DNA of 64,000 nucleotides from the NCBI GenBank assembly GCA_016743945.1, contig JADGFI010000009.1:1-64000 (forward strand), given 5' to 3'. Below are positions 54,226-62,187 of this stretch, one piece after another. The first letter of the stretch is position 1, and every line of letters begins with the position of its first letter. Both the position numbers and the translations under genes were made by a program. Source of the stretch: Desulfobacteraceae bacterium. Lineage in GTDB: Bacteria; Desulfobacterota; Desulfobacteria; Desulfobacterales; Desulfobacteraceae. A model generated the notes under the pieces. It saw nothing but the letters and a program-made list of their open reading frames with translations, was not told the DNA's origin and searched no databases.

Positions 54226-54981
54226 CTACCACCACTTGATAAGGTCGGTGACATATTTTCTAAGTTCAATAAATTTTGGATCAACCGGACTTCTGGGACG
54301 GGGCAAATCCACGACAACATTTTCTTTGATAGTTGTGGGTTTAGGGCTTAAAACCAAAATACGTTCGGCAATATAAACCGCCTCTTCAATATTATGGGTC
54401 ACAAAAAGAATTGTATTTCCCAGGGTCTTCCACAAACGAATTAGCTCATCTTCCAGGTAAAATCGCAATTTAACATCAAGCTGGCCATAGGGTTCATCCA
54501 TAAGCAATAAATCCGGATCAACGGCAAAGGCCCTGGCAACGGTCAAACGCTGAACCATGCTGGCTGAAATCTGATTGGGGTACAAATCGCCCATATCAGA
54601 CAATCCGACCAGTTTAAGCATCTGGTCAACTTTTCTATCTATTTCCTCAATGGGTTTATTTTTAATCTCCAGTGCATAGGCCACATTATCCCGGACCGTT
54701 CGCCAGGGCAGACAGGTCGGTTCCTGGAAGACAAAAGATATATTGTGTTTCTTGGGGTCAGCCACTTCACCATCGATATAGATATCCCCCCCGGAGGCGG
54801 GGCAAAGTTTGGTAAGGCAGTTCAAAAAAGTCGTTTTCCCGCATCCGGTAGGGCCGACAATCGCAACAAATTCTCCCTTTTTTATGTTAAAATTAATGTC
54901 ATCAAGTACCAGCAGCTCACCGAAGCGTTTAGTCAGATTCTGTACTTTAACCTTTTCCTGCTGAAAGTTTTGTTGTTCCAT
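54226..54981 (-). CDS. ABC transporter ATPase, nitrate/sulfonate/taurine type (first copy)
   Basis: ATPase of 251 residues with Walker A VGPTGCGKTTFLNCL, Q-loop SFVFQEPTCLPW, signature-like ISASMVQRLTVARAF (S-A-S-M in place of L-S-G-G), Walker B LLLMDEPYGQLD and switch VTHNIEEAV. The altered signature motif suggests that ATP hydrolysis is asymmetric if it pairs with the second ATPase (50265), which has a canonical signature. It is the second gene of the mmsA-led operon. Confidence 0.87.
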   Translation of the reverse strand: MEQQNFQQEKVKVQNLTKRFGELLVLDDINFNIKKGEFVAIVGPTGCGKTTFLNCLTKLCPASGGDIYIDGEVADPKKHNISFVFQEPTCLPWRTVRDNVAYALEIKNKPIEEIDRKVDQMLKLVGLSDMGDLYPNQISASMVQRLTVARAFAVDPDLLLMDEPYGQLDVKLRFYLEDELIRLWKTLGNTILFVTHNIEEAVYIAERILVLSPKPTTIKENVVVDLPRPRSPVDPKFIELRKYVTDLIKWW

Positions 54982-55029
54982 GAAAGCTCCTGTTTAGTAT
55001 TTCTTTATTGAACGTAAACCTTTTCACTG

Positions 55030-56571
55030 TTACTGGGCAACGCAGCTTCTCACAGACCTGTCCCCTTCAGGTTTCTTTTCCTTGTCAGAGCCACCCTCGG
55101 GAGGAGCAACACGGATGGTGGCAACCTTATTCTGGGTAAAAAAGTCAATGCCGTCCTTGCCCTGAACCTTGTTTGTACCCAGATGGGAATCCTTGATACC
55201 GCCGAAGGGCAGATAGGGATGGGGAGCACACACACCCACGTTGACCCCGATCATGCCGGCATCAGCATCGGCAATGAATTTTTCCCCATAGTATTGGCTC
55301 TGGGTAAAGATACAGGCCCCGTTTCCAAATTTCTGTGCTTGGATCAATTGAAGGGCATCGTCAAGATCCCTGATCTTCATGACGGATACCACAGGGCCAA
55401 AAATCTCCTCTCTGGCAATGGTCCTGCAGGGGGTGACATCGGCAAATATGGTTGGCCCTACAAAGTATCCGTTTTTATTTTTTTGGGGAACCGCTGGATT
55501 GCGCCCATCCAGCACCAGCCTGGAACCCTCTTCAATCCCGATCTTGATATAATTTTCAATATTGGCCTTGGCCCTGGCAGAGATAACAGGCCCCATGTAA
55601 ATGTCAGGGTCCATGGCATCGCCCACGGAGACTTTCTTGGAGGCTTGAACTATCCGTTCCACAAGTTCATCATAAATTTGGGGAACAGCTGCCACAATGG
55701 ACCCTGCCAGGCAGCGCTGGCCAGCAGATCCATAACAGGAGTTTAAAAAATTCTGAATAAAAAGATCCCAGTTCAGGTCTTCCATGGCCACCAGATAGTT
55801 TTTGGCACCACCCAGCAGCATGCTGCGTTTTCCGCCCCTACCACAGGCCTGGGCCATTTTTTTGGCCGTGGGGGTTGAGCCCACAAGGCAGACACCCGTC
55901 ATCTTGGGGTGCTCATACCAGGTGCCCGGAATTGAACGATTGCCGTGGACAATATTGACAACCCCCCTGGGCAGACCGATTTCCTGAAAAATATCGCCCA
56001 TCTTCTGCATGAACAGAGGGGACTGGGTCGAGGGCTTATAGATAAATGTATTGCCAACCCCAATGGCATAGGGGATGAACCAGCCAAACACAAGGGCCGG
56101 AAAATTAAACGGTGCCACACCGCCGAAAACCCCCAGGGATTGCTTGATCACACGACCATTGATATTGCCGGCAATATTGTCCAGATGTTCTCCTTGCATC
56201 AGGGTAGGGATGCTGCAGGCTGTCTCCAGAATCTGGACAACCCTATCCACCTCTCCCCGGGCTTCACTGATGTGTTTGGCCTGGTCAACAGCAATGGAGA
56301 CTGCCAGCTCCTCCCTGTGAGCTATCATGACCTGGCGCATTTCAAAAATATAGCCGACCCTCTTGTTTACAGATAATCTTTTCCACGAATCATAGGCAGC
56401 ATGGGCCGAGTCCACAGCCTCAAGAGAAGTCTTTTCAGAAGAAAGGGGCACCTCTCCTATAACCTCACCTGTCGAAGGGTTGTAAAGGGGCAAGTATTCC
56501 ACCCCGATCTCTTCCACCCACTGACCGTCTATAAAATTTTTAACCCTGGTAAAATCTATCTTGTCTGTCAC
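55030..56571 (-). CDS. mmsA: CoA-acylating (methyl)malonate-semialdehyde dehydrogenase family protein
   Basis: Aldehyde dehydrogenase of the MmsA family, which oxidises a semialdehyde to an acyl-CoA with NAD and CoA. Visible: the N-terminal GQWVEE...LYNPSTGEVIGEV, APFNFPALVFGWFIPYAIGVGNTFIYKPS, the loop GGAKNYLVAMED and the catalytic cysteine in GSAGQRCLAGS. Start GTG 56571 has AAGGAG 7 bases upstream and lies downstream of the sigma-54 promoter; a longer frame from ATG 56655 would begin inside it. It leads the ABC operon, so a malonate-semialdehyde (beta-alanine) or sulfoacetaldehyde substrate is plausible; the family alone does not decide. Confidence 0.85.
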   Translation of the reverse strand: MTDKIDFTRVKNFIDGQWVEEIGVEYLPLYNPSTGEVIGEVPLSSEKTSLEAVDSAHAAYDSWKRLSVNKRVGYIFEMRQVMIAHREELAVSIAVDQAKHISEARGEVDRVVQILETACSIPTLMQGEHLDNIAGNINGRVIKQSLGVFGGVAPFNFPALVFGWFIPYAIGVGNTFIYKPSTQSPLFMQKMGDIFQEIGLPRGVVNIVHGNRSIPGTWYEHPKMTGVCLVGSTPTAKKMAQACGRGGKRSMLLGGAKNYLVAMEDLNWDLFIQNFLNSCYGSAGQRCLAGSIVAAVPQIYDELVERIVQASKKVSVGDAMDPDIYMGPVISARAKANIENYIKIGIEEGSRLVLDGRNPAVPQKNKNGYFVGPTIFADVTPCRTIAREEIFGPVVSVMKIRDLDDALQLIQAQKFGNGACIFTQSQYYGEKFIADADAGMIGVNVGVCAPHPYLPFGGIKDSHLGTNKVQGKDGIDFFTQNKVATIRVAPPEGGSDKEKKPEGDRSVRSCVAQ

Positions 56572-56657
56572 AATGCTTCTCCTTAAGCTGGCTTTAAAAA
56601 TAGCTGCATAATGCGTGGCATTATCCTTTCTCCAAACCTTGTCGTTGATATTCACAG

Positions 56658-56673
56658 AGCAATAAGAGTGCCA
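56658..56673 (-). promoter_or_regulatory. sigma-54 promoter of the mmsA/ABC operon
   Basis: On the minus strand TGGCAC, five bases, TTGCT: an exact match to the sigma-54 consensus with correct spacing. The start of transcription should be near 56646, about 75 bases before the GTG start of mmsA. The NtrC-type regulator at 48518 is a natural activator. Confidence 0.82.
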
Positions 56674-56785
56674 TAATCACAAAAAGGGATATGCAATTAG
56701 GATCGACAATAAAATAAGGCACTTATACGAACAGATAAAAAAACCGGCTCAAAAAACAGACCTGGGGAGTGTAACCCCTGGACAA

Positions 56786-56840
56786 TTTGTAACAATTACA
56801 AAAATTGTAGAAAAAAATGGAGAAAGGGTTGATATATCAA
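56786..56840. promoter_or_regulatory. upstream regulatory palindromes of the mmsA/ABC operon
   Basis: TTTGTAA CAA TTACAAA (56786-56802) is a 7-bp inverted repeat, and TTGATATATCAA (56829-56840) is a perfect 12-bp palindrome. They lie 110-180 bases upstream of the sigma-54 promoter, the usual distance for enhancer sites. The second shares TGATATATCA with the xsc operator (42949-42958). The rest of 56674-57228 shows no gene. Confidence 0.5.
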
Positions 56841-57228
56841 TGGAATAGAAGTTTATCCAGACTCTCTATATTTCAGATAATCTTTACAAAAACAGCTGGT
56901 TGCCAGCACAGCAAACAAGAGCGATATCAGTTATGACAATCTGTAACATTTTGGACAGGCGTGAAAACTAAATTGTGCAAACATACTATGGCCATGCCGG
57001 GCTGTTCAAATTTGGCGACAAAGTCTGGGTCTAAAACTTAAAAGCATTGAATTTGCAATTGTTATTCGGTTTTCCTGATTGTCGATTTCAACACCCCTTA
57101 AAAGCATCTTCCTATCTGATTTATCTGAATTGTAAAATAAAATCTTTTAATGGTTTCAATATCCAATTTCCTGTAAAGATAAGCACCATTTGTCTTTTAA
57201 TATTTGATTTTGCAAGAGGAAACAAGTC

Positions 57229-59016
57229 ATGACCCATGAGCATATCGGACAGATCATAAACAACGCAATCAGGGAATATGGTCACCATACGGCCCTTAGG
57301 TACAAAGACAAAGAACATTGGGCATCTTTGACCTATGAACAGATGGGGCAAAAAATCAATAATCTTGTCTGTGCCATGATCAAAGCCGATGTTAAACGTG
57401 GTGACAGGGTTGGAATCTATTCTGCCAACCGTTATGAATGGGCAATCACCGATTTTGCCTGCATCCTGATCGGTGCAGTATCTGTCCCCATCTACAGCAC
57501 AAACACAAAAGAGCAGGCAGAGTTCATCATCCGGAACGCCGGGCTTAACATCATCTTTGTGGGAGATGCCGGCCAGTACGAGAATGTTGCAACCGTGCGC
57601 ATACAGAACAGACCCCTTACCATTATCTCCTATGATCCCGATATTGCCATTGATCCGAAAGTTGCACACTATTTCAATATATTTATCAAAATAAAAGACC
57701 CGGATCCGTATGCCCAGGAGATCAAACAGCGGCAGGAGCAGATCAGAAAAGACGATACTTTGACCATCATCTATACCTCCGGCACAACAGGAAATCCCAA
57801 GGGAGTAATGCTGACCCATAAAAATATCTTTCACCAATTTCGGGCCCTTGACGACCATTTTACTGTGACCCGAGAAGATGTCTCTTTGTGCTTTTTGCCC
57901 CTAAGCCATGTCTACGAACGTATGTGGTCCTATTATGTTTATATGAAAGGGGCTGTTCACACCTATCTTGAGGATCCTAAAAAAGTCATCGAGACCCTTC
58001 AGGAGATAAGGCCAACGGCAATGGTCTCTGTGCCGAGACTCTATGAAAAAATATATGCAGCAATTCACAATGCCCAGGAGAATTCCTCTGCTTTAAAACA
58101 ATTTTTATTCAAACAGGCCATAAAAACCGGGGAAAAATACCATCTCAGTATCAAAAAAAACCATTCTCTGTCCTTTGGACTGAACCTCAAATACAAAATC
58201 CTGGACAAATTAGTGCTGTCAAAAATCAGGGAAATTGTTGGGGGCAACAAAAACTTTTTTTCAGCTGGCGGCGCACCACTTGAACAATCCATTGAAGAAT
58301 TCTTTTTTGCCTGCGGCCTGCTCATATGCCAGGGATACGGCCTTACCGAGACCTCTCCCATGATAACCTTTAACACCCCGGATTGTTTCAGGTTTGGCAC
58401 GGCTGGCAAGCCTGTGCCAGAGTGTGAGGTAAAAATTGCAGATGACGGAGAAATCCTGGTCAGAGGCGACCAAGTCATGAAGGGCTATTACAACAATCCT
58501 GAAAAAACAGCCCAGGAGATTGTGGACGGCTGGTTTAAAACCGGTGATATTGGTGAATTTGACCAGGACGGTTTCCTCAGGATCACTGACCGCATCAAGG
58601 AGCTGATAATTACCTCGGGCGGCAAAAATATTGCTCCCCAGCGCATTGAGACCATGGTGGGCAAAGATTTTTTTATTGAACAGATAGTGGCCATAGGCGA
58701 TAGAAGAAAATTCATATCTGCCCTGGTGGTTCCGTCCATGGAAGCCCTTGAAAACTGGGCGCAAAAAAAAGGCATTGCCCATGAATCCATTAACGAATTG
58801 ATAAATCACCCGGATGTCCTGGCCTTTTACAGAAAACGCATTGACCTGCACTCCAGGCAACTTGCCAGGTATGAAACCATTAAAAACTTCACGCTTTTGC
58901 CCAGGGCCTTTACAATCGAAGATGAAGAAATCACCCCGACCATGAAGCTGAAGCGGAAGAATATCAACACAAAATACCATGATTTGATCGATTCCATGTA
59001 TTCATACCAGGGATAA
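57229..59016 (+). CDS. long-chain acyl-CoA synthetase (AMP-forming)
   Basis: ANL-superfamily ligase of 595 residues in the FAA1/FadD long-chain branch. Motifs: IIYTSGTTGNPKGVMLTHKN near residue 185, LPLSHVYERMW, GYGLTETSPM, DGWFKTGDIGEFD and the hinge DRIKELIITSGGKNIAP. The family activates fatty acids to CoA esters. It diverges from the mmsA operon. A role in sulfoacetate activation (SauT-like) is possible but less likely, because the sequence fits the long-chain group. Confidence 0.87.
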   Translation: MTHEHIGQIINNAIREYGHHTALRYKDKEHWASLTYEQMGQKINNLVCAMIKADVKRGDRVGIYSANRYEWAITDFACILIGAVSVPIYSTNTKEQAEFIIRNAGLNIIFVGDAGQYENVATVRIQNRPLTIISYDPDIAIDPKVAHYFNIFIKIKDPDPYAQEIKQRQEQIRKDDTLTIIYTSGTTGNPKGVMLTHKNIFHQFRALDDHFTVTREDVSLCFLPLSHVYERMWSYYVYMKGAVHTYLEDPKKVIETLQEIRPTAMVSVPRLYEKIYAAIHNAQENSSALKQFLFKQAIKTGEKYHLSIKKNHSLSFGLNLKYKILDKLVLSKIREIVGGNKNFFSAGGAPLEQSIEEFFFACGLLICQGYGLTETSPMITFNTPDCFRFGTAGKPVPECEVKIADDGEILVRGDQVMKGYYNNPEKTAQEIVDGWFKTGDIGEFDQDGFLRITDRIKELIITSGGKNIAPQRIETMVGKDFFIEQIVAIGDRRKFISALVVPSMEALENWAQKKGIAHESINELINHPDVLAFYRKRIDLHSRQLARYETIKNFTLLPRAFTIEDEEITPTMKLKRKNINTKYHDLIDSMYSYQG

Positions 59017-59389
59017 AAGCAACTCTTCTTTCATGTTAAATCTCCATGAAAATTACTTCCAAAGAATTTTCAGGCTCAGGTATTTAGCGGAACCAGACTC
59101 CTCCGTGGTATTCAAAGCATAATGCCACTATATATTGAATGCCAGTTAATAAACAGCCTCTTCATCTGTTCGATCATGGACTTGCTGGAACAACTGGACA
59201 CCAAGCATGGTTAGCTCTTTTGTCGGACGCCCTGTCACCTTCACCCCGGTCTGTTCAAACCAATGGCCCGGTTATAATATTGCCAAGCCATTGTTTGAAA
59301 CCCAGAACACCATTTTGCTGGGTATCAGCATCTGGCCGGATCTTGGTATGACAATCCGGGAGATAGAAAAACCTAGCCAATAAGAAGAC
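59017..59389. other. non-coding gap with degenerate coding-like fragments
   Basis: Between the acyl-CoA synthetase and RACo genes. Short broken frames on the plus strand (for example one ending LLGISIWPDLGMTIREIEKPSQ at 59383) suggest remains of a decayed gene. No family is recognised and no terminator is clear. Confidence 0.25.
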
Positions 59390-60976
59390 TTAACAACTAG
59401 GAAAACTTAATCTTTTAATAAAAACCTCCTGGAAATCCTGGTTGCAGGCAAGATCGACGGTGGTGATACTGGCTGCCATTATTTTTGATTTTTCAATAAC
59501 ATCTTCATCACACAGAGCCATGACAGCTCCGGCACCGGCTGAATTCCCCGCAACCTCCACACGGTCAAGGTCCATGACAGGAATCATTCCCAAACCCATC
59601 ATATCCTCTTTGTCAAGAAAGGTTCCAAAAGCCCCGGCAATGATAATTTTTTCAGGTCTCTCAAATCCTGCCTCCCTGAGAAGAAATTCAATCCCGGAAA
59701 TCAATGCAGCTTTACCCAGTTGGACAGACCGGATATCCTTCTGGCTGATAAATACCCCGGACCCATCCTGGGTAAGCGCCTCAGGAACAATGGTGTATTG
59801 CATTTTTCCCGAACTGTCTTTTTGCAAAGCCAAAAGATCCAGCTCTTTCCTGAATGCCCCCCCGGTCTCTATAATTTTATTTTTCCAAAGTTGAACCACT
59901 GCGCTGATAACACCGGTACCACAGATTCCCGAGGGTTTTAGCTTAGGAGAGTTTGATGGATTGATAACCGAGCAATGGGGAAATTTATTTAACGATTTTA
60001 TTTCAACCCGATTCACCGCTCCCGGAATTGCCTGCATTCCACAGGACAGGGAGGCGCCTTCAAATGCGGGACCTGTGGCGCATGAAGTGGCAAAAAGCCT
60101 GTCTTTTCCCTTTAGCAACAATTCCCCATTGGTGCCAAGATCGATCAAAAGCGTCCCACAGGGTTGAGTGTCAAAGTCAACGGCAAGGCCGGCACCAAGG
60201 ATATCGCCTCCGATAAAACCCGATACCTGGGGCAGGGTTTGAATTGAAATCTCGCCAATGGTAAAACCCAAATCAATTGATAAAATTTTTCGTGCACCAT
60301 AAAAAGCCGGCTGGTAGGGAGATATTCCAATGGACTTTGGATCGACACCGGCCAAGATATGAATCATGGTAGGATTGCCCACCACCACCATTTGAGAAAC
60401 CTTGGGTTCAATATCCCGGGCGTCCAGCAGCTGTTTAATCCCCCATTCCATTGCCCTGACAACCAATTTTTGCAACCGCTCCAGGTTTTTTGCCTCCTGG
60501 CCGATGGCCCCGATGCGACTCATCACATCATCCCCGTAAAGGGCCTGGGGATTTTTAACGGCAAGAGATGAGAGCACCTCCCCCGTTGTCATGTTGCACA
60601 GATAAAGGGCAAGGGTTGTAGTACCCAAGTCCACGGCAATCCCATGACACACCTTGCCCTTCTTCCCCTTGAACCTATTTTTGAATGTTGCAGGAAAAGA
60701 AACAGGTGCTTTGCTGATAATATGGGAAGAAAGTAAAGAAGATTCTGGAATTTCAATGGAGATATCTTCTGAAATTGTCAGGGTACAGGCATTATGCATT
60801 TCAGAATGCCCATTGGCTGGAATCACTTTGACCTGGCATTTCCCGCAGACCCCTTTGCCTCCGCAGTCAGATCTTAAAAAAATATTCTCAGCCATGAGAG
60901 ATTCCATCAGGCTTCTTCCAGCTTTTACCTTGATCTGTCTGCCATGGGGAAGAAGATGAATATGATAATAGGACAT
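59390..60976 (-). CDS. RACo-like reductive activator of corrinoid proteins (ferredoxin/ASKHA)
   Basis: A 528-residue protein: an N-terminal [2Fe-2S] ferredoxin domain (CGGKGVCGKCQV ... NAC), a linker, and a C-terminal actin-like ATPase (VDLGTTTLALYL, LLIDLGTNGELLL, AGAFGTFLD). This matches RACo, which uses ATP and low-potential electrons to reduce Co(II) of corrinoid proteins in the Wood-Ljungdahl pathway, and related activators of methyltransferases. It lies 31 bases downstream of a partner gene on the same strand. With cooC and B12 uptake it supports an acetyl-CoA pathway. Confidence 0.88.
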   Translation of the reverse strand: MSYYHIHLLPHGRQIKVKAGRSLMESLMAENIFLRSDCGGKGVCGKCQVKVIPANGHSEMHNACTLTISEDISIEIPESSLLSSHIISKAPVSFPATFKNRFKGKKGKVCHGIAVDLGTTTLALYLCNMTTGEVLSSLAVKNPQALYGDDVMSRIGAIGQEAKNLERLQKLVVRAMEWGIKQLLDARDIEPKVSQMVVVGNPTMIHILAGVDPKSIGISPYQPAFYGARKILSIDLGFTIGEISIQTLPQVSGFIGGDILGAGLAVDFDTQPCGTLLIDLGTNGELLLKGKDRLFATSCATGPAFEGASLSCGMQAIPGAVNRVEIKSLNKFPHCSVINPSNSPKLKPSGICGTGVISAVVQLWKNKIIETGGAFRKELDLLALQKDSSGKMQYTIVPEALTQDGSGVFISQKDIRSVQLGKAALISGIEFLLREAGFERPEKIIIAGAFGTFLDKEDMMGLGMIPVMDLDRVEVAGNSAGAGAVMALCDEDVIEKSKIMAASITTVDLACNQDFQEVFIKRLSFPSC

Positions 60977-61007
60977 TTAACTTCCTTAATCTGCTGTATA
61001 AATTTGT

Positions 61008-61745
61008 TTATATCTGTTTCATCGGGCAGTCATGATTTTTAGAACAAACCTGGCAGGTGCTCCCCACCTGATCACTCGCATATCCGGGACCCAAACCGAT
61101 GAGACAGGAAATTGTTTTAAAGGGAGAAAGCACCGCATCTTCCCGAACCATTACATCTATTTTTTCAAGGGGCAATAAAGAGCATAGTTTTATCTGTTCT
61201 TCCAGATCCCAGCCGTGAACAGATCCGGGACTCAAAAAGGGGCTTACCCCCCACCCCAATTGCCCGGCCTTTTCCTGGGCGATTTGCTTGACGCGCTCAC
61301 CGGCTTTATCAAGAACAATCAACCCAATAAGATCGATGAAATAAGCTCCCAACAAATCACCCATTTTTGAGGCTTTTTTTGATTCCTCCTCAAGAACCTG
61401 ACCTGCGGTATATACCGCCACAAGTGCGTGGTCGGCCTTGTTCAAAAATTTAATGGAATACCCGAAATCAATCTCCACAGCATCCCTGTCTTTTTGAGCA
61501 CCGCAGCCCTTTTGAATGATGCGCCCCATACCATTGGTGTGACCCTGTTCAAATTTAACCCAGCAGTATACAATTGCAGGTTTCCATATATTTTGGACCC
61601 TTTCAAAGGCTTCCTGTGCTGTTTTTAAGATTTCAGACTGGTTTCCGGAAGATTTTATCTTCTGCACAAGATCCTGGAACCCCACATCAACGGATAAATC
61701 CGGGATCACAAAAGGCTGGGTAGTAATATTTTTCAAACCTCGCAC
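61008..61745 (-). CDS. B12-dependent methionine synthase activation domain-like protein
   Basis: A 245-residue protein with a GTG start at 61745. The central part (AVYTAGQVLEEESKKASKMGDLLGAYFIDLIGLIVLD, residues about 110-147) and LSPGSVHGWDLEEQIKLCSLLP resemble the SAM-binding activation domain of MetH. The C-terminus ends with a cysteine set (CQVCSKNHDCP) that may hold an iron-sulfur cluster. Location just upstream of RACo suggests a role in corrinoid reactivation, which is inference. Confidence 0.68.
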   Translation of the reverse strand: MRGLKNITTQPFVIPDLSVDVGFQDLVQKIKSSGNQSEILKTAQEAFERVQNIWKPAIVYCWVKFEQGHTNGMGRIIQKGCGAQKDRDAVEIDFGYSIKFLNKADHALVAVYTAGQVLEEESKKASKMGDLLGAYFIDLIGLIVLDKAGERVKQIAQEKAGQLGWGVSPFLSPGSVHGWDLEEQIKLCSLLPLEKIDVMVREDAVLSPFKTISCLIGLGPGYASDQVGSTCQVCSKNHDCPMKQI

Positions 61746-61855
61746 GCACCTTTTTCAAGTTGCATTTCAAAAGACAACTCTTCATTATTATGAATAATAC
61801 CCACCCGGCAGGTACCATGACCGGCAAATATCTTTCCTAAATTCAAAGCCGCCAT
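61733..61855 (-). CDS. possible 40-residue small protein upstream of the activation-domain gene
   Basis: ATG 61855 to TGA 61733 reads MAALNLGKIFAGHGTC... with GGGGAG closely upstream (3-base spacer). It overlaps the GTG start of the next gene by 13 bases, so it may be a coupled leader or a chance ORF. No family recognised. Confidence 0.25.
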   Translation of the reverse strand: MAALNLGKIFAGHGTCRVGIIHNNEELSFEMQLEKGACEV

Positions 61856-61936
61856 GATCTCCCCATCCAAGGGAAACCATCATAACAAAAATTTATCCGT
61901 TTGCAATCATCCTTTGATATTTTATTCTCCATTTTT

Positions 61937-62068
61937 TTAATGTCCCTTTTTTTTCGTGTTCACATCAAATTTATCCAGGATCGCCCTGACCCGGCCATCT
62001 GCTGAAGTTGACAAAAAGGAATGTGTTTTGTATTTAAGGGTGTCTTGGAAGGTTGGACTGAGATTCAT
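61937..62068 (-). CDS. possible 43-residue small protein
   Basis: ATG 62068 to TAA 61937 encodes MNLSPTFQDTLKYKTHS... with ADGRVRAILDKFDV near the end. There is no good ribosome binding site. It shares orientation with the RACo pair, and with the 40-codon ORF it accounts for most of the 442-base gap before trkA. Product unknown. Confidence 0.22.
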   Translation of the reverse strand: MNLSPTFQDTLKYKTHSFLSTSADGRVRAILDKFDVNTKKKGH

Positions 62069-62187
62069 CCGACTGGCAGAATAAATTTATGCCAGAAATA
62101 TTTTTGACTTTTGCCGTCAGGTTTGATCGGTATAGACAAGAAAAAAGCCTGTCAAAAATTGATATAAAATTGGGGATTGCCTGATAT

